64,000 nt of DNA from assembly GCA_009777175.1 (NCBI GenBank), contig WRMI01000002.1, positions 1 through 64,000 on the forward strand. Reading direction: 5' to 3'. This DNA is from Marinilabiliaceae bacterium (lineage in GTDB: Bacteria; Bacteroidota; Bacteroidia; Bacteroidales; Marinilabiliaceae). This document shows, piece by piece, positions 48,337 through 56,101 of the stretch. The first letter of the stretch is position 1. Each line of letters begins with the position of its first letter. A program made the position numbers and the translations under genes. The notes under the pieces are model-generated. The model ran no database searches. It was not told where the DNA came from and saw only the letters and a program-made list of their open reading frames with translations.

Positions 48337-49592
48337 AATTTCACTTTTAAAATATCCTGAATTCGTGTTGTATAACGGGGAGATAGTTTATTTCGTTGCA
48401 TTTCGTGAACACCTTGACCAACGGCAGCAACTTTTATAGTATCAGCACCAAAGGAATCGTTGATATGGTCGATGGTTTTCATTAGTTTGCCATGCTTTGT
48501 GATGTCTATTTGGTAAAAAATGTTTCCTTGAATACCTTCAATATCTGTTATTTCCGTAATAATAACCCCTGCTTTTTTATATTGGTAGCCGGGACGATAA
48601 ATCATTTCAAGTGCAATACGTGAAAAATTAATTATTTCAATGGTACTTGATGTTGGAACGGGCAAAGTTATTATTTTAGAATTGTGATATTGAGCCAATT
48701 TTTTGTTAAACCAATTAGTAGAAATGAAGACCATAATTGAGGCTGCGTATGATTTTTGTTGTCGTAGCTTATAAGCGCAATGTGTTGCATATTCGGCGAC
48801 AGCAGCAAACAAAGGGGATAAATCAGTAACGGGCTGCCCAAAAGACCGAGAGGTGCAAATTTGCTTTTTTGGAGGTTGGACAGAGTCTATCGACAAGCAA
48901 CTTTCGCCTTGTAACTCCCTCCAAAGTCTCTCGCCGACTACAGACATATTTTTTCTGACCCACTCTTTTGGTAGTTGCGTGAAATCATAAGCGGTTTCAA
49001 TTTTATTTTTTATAAGTTTTGCGGCGTATCTTCTACCAATACCCCAAACATCGCCGATTTCAGTGAGTTTAAGCCCTTTTTCTATTTTTGTATCGGTATC
49101 CATTAAACAAACTCTTTTATATGCAGGATATTTTTTAGCAAATCGATTGGAAAGTTTTGCAAGTGTTTTTGTTGGGGCAATTCCCAGACAAACAGGAATG
49201 CCCGAATTGCGTTCAACAGTATCTACAATTTTTTTCCCATATTCTTTGAGGTCAAAGAGTTCCATACCTGATAAATCTAAAAAACATTCATCAATGCTAT
49301 AAATTTCTGTTTCTGGAGAAAAGCCCGATAAGATAGACATTACCCGACTACTCATATCGGCATACAATTCATAATTGGATGAAAATACTGTAATATTAAA
49401 TTTTTTGACCAATTCTTTAACTTTAAAAAAAGGTTCACCCATTTTGATGCCTAATTTTTTTACTTCGTTGGAACGTGAAATAACGCATCCATCATTGTTG
49501 CTAAGTACTAAAACGGGCTGGTTAATCAAGTCGGGGCGGAAAACTCTTTCTGCGCTAACATAAAAATTATTGCAGTCGCAAAGTCCGAACAT
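48330..49592 (-). CDS. umuC: DNA polymerase V catalytic subunit UmuC
   Basis: A 420-residue Y-family translesion polymerase. Start [18 protein letters not shown] with the first catalytic aspartate (D6), [11 protein letters not shown], and [12 protein letters not shown] with the D-E pair. Helix-hairpin-helix region [14 protein letters not shown], then CTSRSFGQP and the little-finger domain. It follows umuD by 3 bp, so the two are translationally coupled. The final codons (KLE) and the TAG stop adjoin the TACTCAC array; the protein length is normal, so nothing essential is lost. Confidence 0.96.
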   Translation of the reverse strand: MFGLCDCNNFYVSAERVFRPDLINQPVLVLSNNDGCVISRSNEVKKLGIKMGEPFFKVKELVKKFNITVFSSNYELYADMSSRVMSILSGFSPETEIYSIDECFLDLSGMELFDLKEYGKKIVDTVERNSGIPVCLGIAPTKTLAKLSNRFAKKYPAYKRVCLMDTDTKIEKGLKLTEIGDVWGIGRRYAAKLIKNKIETAYDFTQLPKEWVRKNMSVVGERLWRELQGESCLSIDSVQPPKKQICTSRSFGQPVTDLSPLFAAVAEYATHCAYKLRQQKSYAASIMVFISTNWFNKKLAQYHNSKIITLPVPTSSTIEIINFSRIALEMIYRPGYQYKKAGVIITEITDIEGIQGNIFYQIDITKHGKLMKTIDHINDSFGADTIKVAAVGQGVHEMQRNKLSPRYTTRIQDILKVKLE

Positions 49593-49595
49593 ATT

Positions 49596-50033
49596 TCAGT
49601 ATAATTTATGAATAACGTGAGTAACTACTCCCCAAATCAAGAATTGTCTGTCGGGAGTAATAGTTATTGTTGGATAATCTGGGTTGTCGGGAACTAATGA
49701 TAAGACTTCATTTTCAATTTTAATGTTTTTCATTGTAAATTCACCATCAATAAATGCAATAACTTTGCATCCGTTGCGTACCTCCAAAGATTTGTCGATT
49801 ACAACAATATCGCCGTCGAAAATCCATGAATCAGTCATTGAATTGCCGTCAACTTTTGCTAAAAAAGTACTTTCAGGATGTTTAATCAATGCTTTATTAA
49901 GATCAATGCCTTGCTCAACATAATCTTGGGCAGGACTGGGAAAACCAGCTTTAATACCGTCATCTACAAACGGCAAAAGGTGTTCTGTATCAGTAACGGC
50001 TCTGTAAAGAGTGATGTTTTGCATTTTTTTCAT
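49596..50033 (-). CDS. umuD: UmuD-like S24-family protein (DNA polymerase V accessory)
   Basis: A 145-residue LexA/UmuD-type protein. The self-cleavage site AG (IKAGFPSPAQDYVEQG), nucleophilic serine in DGNSMTD and the lysine in GEFTMKNIKI are present, so RecA-assisted self-processing is expected. A GTG 18 bp upstream is in frame, but the ATG at 50033 is a better start (MKKMQNITLYRA). Promoter TATTTTTG (50167-50174, minus strand); the leader holds three copies of a TTGAATTTATTGAAAT motif. SOS control is expected from the family, but no clear operator is visible. Confidence 0.92.
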   Translation of the reverse strand: MKKMQNITLYRAVTDTEHLLPFVDDGIKAGFPSPAQDYVEQGIDLNKALIKHPESTFLAKVDGNSMTDSWIFDGDIVVIDKSLEVRNGCKVIAFIDGEFTMKNIKIENEVLSLVPDNPDYPTITITPDRQFLIWGVVTHVIHKLY

Positions 50034-50061
50034 ATTTTTATTATTTGACACGAATATGTTT

Positions 50062-50120
50062 GTTATTGAATTTATTGAAATTGTTATTGAATTTATTGAA
50101 ATATTGAATTTATTGAAATG
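50062..50120. repeat. Three tandem copies of ATTGAATTTATTGAAAT in the umuD leader
   Basis: The motif also occurs in MITE copies A and C and at about 19612, 20030 and 41228 (inverted as ATTTCAATAAATTCAAT). In this place it lies between the umuD -7 box and the start codon. Confidence 0.7.
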
Positions 50121-50166
50121 AACTAATTATCACTAATATGTAAATTTAATATTGTTTTTGTGGCGG

Positions 50167-50174
50167 CAAAAATA
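50167..50174 (-). promoter_or_regulatory. -7 box of umuDC
   Basis: Minus-strand TATTTTTG; start near 50160. Confidence 0.5.
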
Positions 50175-50253
50175 CATATTTTTTTTAATGTGAGCATAAT
50201 TTCAGAATTCTTTTTCTCTTGGAATTTAACTAACAACATTTTTAGCCTATATT

Positions 50254-50571
50254 CAGAACTCCGACTTGGCGCAAAATCGATTGTCGCATTTTTCATCACA
50301 CATAGAATCTCTATTTGCAATGTGTTTCGGAACAAACCCAGAAGCGTATCACTTAACGACATCAATACCCCAAAAAACAGTAGCACATTCAATTTTCAGC
50401 ATCACTCGGTACGAGTGCAACGTAGATAACCGTAGGTGCTTACCTTTGCGGTCGCCCAAAAAGCACAATTCGAGGTATTTCCAAATAATGCAACATCTTT
50501 AGTTTGCTGTATTATAATCGTAATATTTTGTAATTTAAATTTTAATAGCAAATGCGAAGTCAGGAGTTCTG
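50254..50571. mobile_element. MITE copy B (318 bp) with perfect 5-bp target duplication
   Basis: Ends CAGAACTCCGACTTGG (50254-) and AAGTCAGGAGTTCTG (-50571), flanked by ATATT on both sides (50249-50253, 50572-50576). The outer 60-80 bp match copies A and C (CAAAATCGATTGTCGCATTT on one side, ACATCTTTAGTTTGC on the other); the middle differs. It lies upstream of the umuDC promoter. Confidence 0.85.
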
Positions 50572-50594
50572 ATATTTATTATTCATAATAGTTT

Positions 50595-50850
50595 TTAACG
50601 CAAAGACGCAAAGTTGAGAACCCCTTTTTCCTCTGCTTTTGCAGATTCTACTTTCTGTATTTGTCTATCTTCAGATACTTCAAATTTGCGAAACCATTTG
50701 CCATCAAAAGTTTCGATTATACGATTGTTTTGTTTTAAATTCAATCGTCCTGCATCATTATTATTAAATGGCTGCATACTATTTTGAGCTTGTAACCCAA
50801 AACTCAAAATTGTTGCCGCCGCTACCCTTATGGTAAAGAAAATGACTATT
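50595..50850 (-). pseudogene. Small secreted-protein relic with repeat-coded C-terminus
   Basis: The minus-strand frame encodes a signal-peptide-like FFTIRVAAATILSFGLQAQN followed by about 50 charged residues (GRLNLKQNNRIIETFDGKWF..). No ATG precedes the signal segment in frame; the first ATG-type codon would be the one at 50807, inside it. The end VLNFASLR plus stop is coded by the ACGCAAAGACGCAAAGTTGAG repeat. Either a small exported protein with a non-ATG start, or a gene eroded at both ends; the second seems more likely. Confidence 0.4.
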
Positions 50851-50899
50851 GTATGGAACTCAATAAATAAAATTATCAGTTTTCAAATTTATTTCAGTT

Positions 50900-50930
50900 T
50901 TTGTAAATTAAAAAAAAAAATATATTTTTG
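50900..50930 (+). promoter_or_regulatory. Promoter of pyrG
   Basis: TTTG (50900-50903) and TATTTTTG (50923-50930), spacer 19 bp. Confidence 0.65.
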
Positions 50931-50954
50931 CGCCCTTAATTTAAATAATATTTT

Positions 50955-52553
50955 ATGTCAGAAACAAGGTATATATTTGTAACAGGTGGCGTTGCGTCAT
51001 CTTTAGGAAAAGGAATTCACTCGGCATCACTTGCAAAATTATTACAAGCAAGGGGCTATAGTGTTACAATTCAAAAATTAGACCCATATTTGAATGTCGA
51101 TCCGGGAAATTTAAGTCCATACGAGCATGGCGAATGTTTCGTAACTGAGGATGGTGCCGAAACGGATCTCGATTTAGGTCATTACGAACGATTCCTGAAC
51201 GTTAATACATCGCGCGTAAACACTATTACAACAGGAAGAATTTATCGGGATGTTATCGAAAAAGAGCGTCGTGGAGAATATTTAGGAAAAACGGTTCAAA
51301 TAATTCCGCACGTAACCGACGAAATCAAAAGAAATATAAAATTACTCGGAAATAGCAATAAATATGATTTTGTAATTACAGAAATAGGTGGCACAGTAGG
51401 CGATATAGAATCGCTTCCTTATATAGAATCGGTACGTCAATTAAAATGGGAATTAGGACCGCGTGCATTAGTTATTCACCTAACATTAGTGCCTTATTTA
51501 GCAGCGAGTGGCGAATTAAAAACAAAACCTACACAACATTCAGTTAAGTTATTGTTAGAGAATGGAATACAGCCCGATGTTTTGATTTTGCGCACCGAAA
51601 AAGAACTTTCTACTGAAATTAGAAATAAAGCCGCATTGTTTTGTAACGTTGAAAATAGGGCTGTTATTCAGTCAATTAACGTTGACTATATCTACGAAGT
51701 TCCCGTTAATATGGAAGATGAAAAATTGGACGTTATTGTTCTTGAGAAATTGGGATTGCCCACCGACCAAAAATCCGATATGAAAGAGTGGAAATCATTC
51801 TTGAATAAAATGAAAACAGCTCCCAAGAGCCTCCGAATTGGTATTATTGGCAAATATACCGAATATCCCGATTCTTATAAATCGATTATTGAATCATTGA
51901 TTCATGCGGCTACATATCAAGACCACAAAGCAGATATCCAACTCATTCAAAGCGATTCTTTTAATTCAGAAACCATTAATGAAAAATTAGGAAATTTACA
52001 TGCTATTTTAGTTGCGCCCGGCTTTGGTATCAGGGGCGTTGAAGGAAAAATAATGGCTGCTAAATTTGCGCGTGAAAATAATATACCCTTTTTGGGAATT
52101 GGTTTAGGAATGCAATGTGCTGTTATTGAGTTCGCAAGAAACGTTATGGGAATGGCAAACGCAAATACACGCGAATTTGATTATAAGACCCCAAATCCCG
52201 TTTTTGATTTAATGGAAAAAAAGAAAGCCGTTTCCACAAAAGGGAGTACAATGAGACTTGGTGCGTATGATTGTGAATTAAAAAAGGAATCGTTTGCCTT
52301 TAAAGCATACAAAACCAAAAATATTAAAGAGAGACATAGGCATCGCTACGAATTTAATAATGAATATCTTGCACAATTTGAGCAAGCAGGAATGATTTCA
52401 ACAGGCGAAAACCCCGAAACAGGATTAGTTGAAATAATTGAAATACCTACGCACAAATGGTTTGTTGGAGTGCAGTTTCATCCCGAATATAGTAGTACAG
52501 TGCTTAAACCACACCCCATTTTTATGGGATTTGTGAAAGCTGCTATAAAATAA
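50955..52553 (+). CDS. pyrG: CTP synthase with glycine at the glutaminase nucleophile position
   Basis: A 532-residue CTP synthase (UTP + ATP + NH3/glutamine to CTP). The synthetase half is intact: GGVASSLGKG (11-20), KLDPYLNVDPG, the GEIGGTVGDIES-like TEIGGTVGDIESLPY. In the C-terminal glutamine amidotransferase half the oxyanion region APGFG, TMRLGAY, the arginine-rich RHRHRYEFN and the catalytic QFHPEY are all present. However, the nucleophile elbow normally reading G-I-C-L-G-M-Q here reads GIGLGMQ: codon GGT at 52101-52103, residue 383, in place of TGT. Without the cysteine the enzyme should not hydrolyse glutamine and would depend on free ammonia. A single-base sequencing error is the main alternative. 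Confidence 0.95.
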   Translation: MSETRYIFVTGGVASSLGKGIHSASLAKLLQARGYSVTIQKLDPYLNVDPGNLSPYEHGECFVTEDGAETDLDLGHYERFLNVNTSRVNTITTGRIYRDVIEKERRGEYLGKTVQIIPHVTDEIKRNIKLLGNSNKYDFVITEIGGTVGDIESLPYIESVRQLKWELGPRALVIHLTLVPYLAASGELKTKPTQHSVKLLLENGIQPDVLILRTEKELSTEIRNKAALFCNVENRAVIQSINVDYIYEVPVNMEDEKLDVIVLEKLGLPTDQKSDMKEWKSFLNKMKTAPKSLRIGIIGKYTEYPDSYKSIIESLIHAATYQDHKADIQLIQSDSFNSETINEKLGNLHAILVAPGFGIRGVEGKIMAAKFARENNIPFLGIGLGMQCAVIEFARNVMGMANANTREFDYKTPNPVFDLMEKKKAVSTKGSTMRLGAYDCELKKESFAFKAYKTKNIKERHRHRYEFNNEYLAQFEQAGMISTGENPETGLVEIIEIPTHKWFVGVQFHPEYSSTVLKPHPIFMGFVKAAIK

Positions 52554-52568
52554 AAATGTGTGTGTTGC

Positions 52569-52603
52569 GGTACAGGGTACAGGGTACAGGGTACAGGGTA
52601 CAT
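52569..52603. repeat. Period-7 array GGTACAG downstream of pyrG
   Basis: Four exact 7-bp units and one variant (GGTACAT), starting 15 bp past the pyrG stop. Confidence 0.85.
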
Positions 52604-52655
52604 AGAATAGATAATACTCAATAACAGATAATTAGTACAAAATAAATAAAAAATA

Positions 52656-52663
52656 TAATTTTG
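52656..52663 (+). promoter_or_regulatory. -7 box of the repeat lipoprotein gene
   Basis: TAATTTTG; start near 52669, which favours the ATG at 52702 over the GTG at 52675. Confidence 0.5.
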
Positions 52664-52701
52664 TGTTTTAAAAAGTGCAGTTTTTAAATATGATAAAAAT
52701 A

Positions 52702-53802
52702 ATGAAAAATTTAAGCATTTTTTTGCTTTTATCGGCAATGTTATTTTCAAATTGTTCCCAAAAATCAGTTGCAATAGACGATGTTGAAGATATTGATGAT
52801 GACAATGAATTTGCGGAATGGCCACATGACCAGTTAATTTATTTAGTAGGATTTGAAATGGTAGAAGGGTACCGTGTTGCAAGATTATGGAAAAACGGAG
52901 AAGTTCAAAATCTATCAAAAATTCTCGAAAACGAAATTCCTTTAGGATTAAAATTTTCAGATGCTCGTTCTGTTTTTGTTTCTGGTGATGATGTGTATGT
53001 TGCAGGATGTGAATCATTATTCAATGTTGAAGAGACTATTTCATGCGCCAGACTTTGGAAAAATGGAGTAATCGAAAATCTTCCAAGTACGAGCTATTTT
53101 GCAGAGGCTTTTTCAGTTTTTGTCGAAAAAGATGATGTATATGTACTCGGACGTGAGATAACTCCCAATGGAAGATGGGCTTTCGTAGTTTGGAAAAATG
53201 GACATCCCGAAATTTTTGCCGAAGTAAGCTCAATTTGTAAAGCAAATTCAATTTTTGTTCTCGGTGAAGATATTTATGTTGCAGGAGCAGTTATGAAATA
53301 TTATGAAAATGATTTACAAGCAGTGTTATGGAAAAATGGAATTGTAGAAAATCTTGTTAGTGAGTCGCATAGTTCTGAAGCATATTCAGTCTATGTATCG
53401 GGCGATGATGTTTATGTAGCTGGAACTGACTCAGAAGCTATACTTTGGAAAAATGGTGAAAAGATAATTCTCGGTCATGGAATTGCAAATTCAGTTTTCG
53501 TATCGGGTGATGATATATATGTAGCAGGGTTTGATAATTTGGGCGGCAAACTTTGGAAAAATGGCATTGTGTTAAAAAATGAAACCGAAACAGATGATAG
53601 TAAGATATTTTATTCGGTTTTTGTAAAAGACAACGATATATTTTGGGCAGGTTTTGATGATTTTTGTATTGACAAAGAAAAACATTTGAAAGGGGAAGAT
53701 CATATACATACAGCTATTGCTACCATTAGAAAAAATGGTGAAAAACTTAGACTTTCTCTCGATTCAAAACTTTCTATTGCTTCTTCTGTTTTTGTTAAGT
53801 GA
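52702..53802 (+). CDS. Lipoprotein with repeated VSGDDVYVAG...LWKNG units
   Basis: A 366-residue lipoprotein: signal peptide MKNLSIFLLLSAMLFSNC with acyl cysteine at 18, an acidic linker (DDVEDIDDDNEF), then six to seven repeats of about 45-50 residues built from S-V-F-V-S-G-D-D-V-Y-V-A-G, A-x-L-W-K-N-G and a short variable part. The periodic beta pattern suggests a propeller-like fold. I do not recognise a named family and the function is unknown. The frame is open back to a GTG at 52675, but the ATG at 52702 gives the lipoprotein signal. The stop overlaps a possible 39-codon ORF. Confidence 0.8.
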   Translation: MKNLSIFLLLSAMLFSNCSQKSVAIDDVEDIDDDNEFAEWPHDQLIYLVGFEMVEGYRVARLWKNGEVQNLSKILENEIPLGLKFSDARSVFVSGDDVYVAGCESLFNVEETISCARLWKNGVIENLPSTSYFAEAFSVFVEKDDVYVLGREITPNGRWAFVVWKNGHPEIFAEVSSICKANSIFVLGEDIYVAGAVMKYYENDLQAVLWKNGIVENLVSESHSSEAYSVYVSGDDVYVAGTDSEAILWKNGEKIILGHGIANSVFVSGDDIYVAGFDNLGGKLWKNGIVLKNETETDDSKIFYSVFVKDNDIFWAGFDDFCIDKEKHLKGEDHIHTAIATIRKNGEKLRLSLDSKLSIASSVFVK

Positions 53803-53918
53803 GAATTGAATTATTTAGGCAAGTATCGCGCTTGTTAGAAAATGGAATCCCCCACGCAATTAACCTTATTGCCAAGTGCTTATTTGTGGAAAAGGTCTGG
53901 GAGAGGCTGAATGATTAA
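53799..53918 (+). CDS. Possible 39-residue ORF overlapping the lipoprotein stop
   Basis: GTG at 53799 overlaps the TGA stop (GTGA). The product VRIELFRQVSRLLENGIPHA continuing INLIAKCLFVEKVWERLND is amphipathic and not low-complexity, which is unusual for random AT-rich DNA. It may be a coupled small protein or a fragment of a lost gene. I do not recognise it. The rest of 53919-54077 is AT-rich and holds nothing else. Confidence 0.3.
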   Translation: MRIELFRQVSRLLENGIPHAINLIAKCLFVEKVWERLND

Positions 53919-54077
53919 ATGAGTATTATATTTGTACGAAACTTTAGTTATTTCGAATTTAAATTTAATTATTCCTAATCCTCTGATTATTAACATTTTT
54001 ATTTCTAAAAAATAGAAAAAATATAATAATATTTTCTAAAAAATTAAAAAAAAGTTAGATTTTATAAATTTTGATAC

Positions 54078-54085
54078 TATTTTTG
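54078..54085 (+). promoter_or_regulatory. -7 box of yidC
   Basis: TATTTTTG; start near 54091, 38 nt before the ATG. Confidence 0.6.
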
Positions 54086-54128
54086 CGCACTTTTTTAGTC
54101 GAATATTTTCACTGATAACTGAAAAAAA

Positions 54129-56078
54129 ATGGACAAGAATACAATTGTAGGCTTTCTTTTAATAGCCTTAATATTAATCGGATGGGCATTATTGAACCGT
54201 CCTTCGCAGGAACAATTAGAAGCGCAGAGACAGCTTCGAGATTCTTTGCAACAAGCCGAAGTTATGCGACAATTAGAAGCAGAAGTCGCATTAATCGAAA
54301 AATCCGAAAAAACAGACCCTTTTATTGAATTTAGGGATAGTGTTACCGTTCAAGAAGAAAAAGAGCAACTTTTTAGCGATTTATACGGAGATATGTCTCC
54401 ATATATCGAAGGCGACCAAGAGTTTTATCTACTCGAAAACGAAAAAATTAAGATGACCCTGACAAACAAGGGCGGCAAAATTTATTCGGTAGAACTTAAA
54501 AATTACAACACTTACGAAGGCAAACCTCTAATTCTTTTCGATGGTAACGACAATAAGTTCGGTTTTCCATTTGTGCATAAAACACGAAATTATAACACAA
54601 ATGACCTCTACTTTGGCATAAGAGAACAAAGTGATTCGAAAATAATTTTCGAACTAAAATCAGAAAATAACGAGTTTTTAGCATTTATTTATGAACTGCT
54701 GCCAGACGAGTATATGACTCGTTTTTATATTCAGTCTCGAAATATGGGGCAATTAGTAGCAACTCTCAGTGGTGCATTGGAATTTGAGTGGAGCATAAAG
54801 ATACCATCATTTGAAAAAGGAAGAAAGTTCGAGCAGCAATATTCGAGCGTTTATTTCAAATATTTTGGTGACGAAGTAAATAATCTTTCTTTGGGTAGGA
54901 ACGGCAGCGAAAAGTTTCGAACTAAAATGAATTGGGTTGCGTTTAAGTGCCAATTCTTTTCGTCCGTATTTATTGCAGATGAGGGTTTTACAGGAGGTAG
55001 CGTCTCTGCAGAAATTGAAACAAGGACTAATTCTCCTTTTATTAGCTATCATCATGCCGAAATTGCCGTACCTGCCGAAGCAACAGGCGACAATATTATT
55101 CCATTCCGTTTCTATTTTGGTCCAAACCATTTTTATACCTTAAAAGAGTATGGTCAAGATTTGGAACTTACGCGACTCATTGCACTCGGATGGGGAATTT
55201 TTGGTTGGATAAATAAATTTTTAGTTATCCCCGTTTTCAATTATTTAGAAAAATATATTTTGAACTATGGGCTTATTATTCTGATTTTGACCTTAATAAT
55301 AAAGACAATACTTTTTCCGCTGACATACAAATCTTATAAGTCGGCAGCACGAATGAAAGTATTAAAACCTCAAATAGACGAAATCAATGAAAAAATACCT
55401 GCCGACAAAAAATTAGAACGACAGCAGGCAACAATGGCTCTCTACAAAAAAGCAGGGGTAAATCCCATGGGGGGATGTGTTCCAATGTTGTTGCAAATGC
55501 CCGTTTTGATTGCATTATTCCGCTTTTTGCCATCATCAATCGAATTGAGGCAAAAAAGTTTTCTCTGGGCAGAAGATTTATCAGCGTATGATTCTATTTT
55601 AGACCTGCCTTTTACTATTCCAATGTATGGCGCACATATCAGCCTGTTTACTTTGTTGATGGCGGCTGCGACAATTATTTCAACAAAATTTAACACAGCA
55701 ACTCAGCCATCACAACAAATGCCCGGTATGAAAATGATGATTTATATGATGCCCGTAATGTTGCTCGTGATTTTTAACAGTTATGCATCAGGATTAAGTT
55801 ATTACTACTTTATTTCTACTTTGATTACAATTTTGCAAACCATTGCTATTAAGCAATTTATAGATGAAAAAAAGTTACTTGCAACTCTTACTGCAAATCA
55901 AAAAAAGCCTGTCAAAAAATCGGGTTTTGCGCACCGGTTAGAGATGATGGCAAAAAAACAAAATCAGTTAAGGAGCCAAGCCCAGTCGCATAAACCCGCA
56001 AATCAATTAAGAAATCAAATTCAGTCGGCTCACAGAAACAATCCTATTAAACAGCCGCCAAAAAAGAAAAAAGGATAA
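54129..56078 (+). CDS. yidC: Membrane protein insertase YidC
   Basis: A 649-residue inner-membrane insertase. An N-terminal membrane helix (NTIVGFLLIALILIGWALL) and a large periplasmic beta domain (about 90-350) are followed by the conserved Oxa1-type core with helices around 370-400, 440-470, 500-530 and 545-575, including YKKAGVNPMGGCVPMLLQMP. A basic C-terminal tail of about 60 residues (rich in K, N and Q, ending PPKKKKG) could contact the ribosome. It has its own promoter; the FtsX-like permease gene follows 23 bp later on the same strand. Confidence 0.96.
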   Translation: MDKNTIVGFLLIALILIGWALLNRPSQEQLEAQRQLRDSLQQAEVMRQLEAEVALIEKSEKTDPFIEFRDSVTVQEEKEQLFSDLYGDMSPYIEGDQEFYLLENEKIKMTLTNKGGKIYSVELKNYNTYEGKPLILFDGNDNKFGFPFVHKTRNYNTNDLYFGIREQSDSKIIFELKSENNEFLAFIYELLPDEYMTRFYIQSRNMGQLVATLSGALEFEWSIKIPSFEKGRKFEQQYSSVYFKYFGDEVNNLSLGRNGSEKFRTKMNWVAFKCQFFSSVFIADEGFTGGSVSAEIETRTNSPFISYHHAEIAVPAEATGDNIIPFRFYFGPNHFYTLKEYGQDLELTRLIALGWGIFGWINKFLVIPVFNYLEKYILNYGLIILILTLIIKTILFPLTYKSYKSAARMKVLKPQIDEINEKIPADKKLERQQATMALYKKAGVNPMGGCVPMLLQMPVLIALFRFLPSSIELRQKSFLWAEDLSAYDSILDLPFTIPMYGAHISLFTLLMAAATIISTKFNTATQPSQQMPGMKMMIYMMPVMLLVIFNSYASGLSYYYFISTLITILQTIAIKQFIDEKKLLATLTANQKKPVKKSGFAHRLEMMAKKQNQLRSQAQSHKPANQLRNQIQSAHRNNPIKQPPKKKKG

Positions 56079-56101
56079 TATTTTTTAGCCGCTGTGCATA
56101 A

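Noticed and set aside
48026..48439. 137-codon plus-strand ORF rich in YSLLTTH
   Set aside because: It is the stop-free strand of the TACTCAC period-7 array running on over the end of umuC; no start signal or real protein composition.
50123..50502. Short ORFs on both strands near 50.1-50.5 kb
   Set aside because: They lie in MITE copy B and its flanks; no domain, no promoter of their own.
52478..53017. 179-codon minus-strand ORF across the pyrG end and lipoprotein start
   Set aside because: Antisense to two well-supported genes; includes the GGTACAG array.
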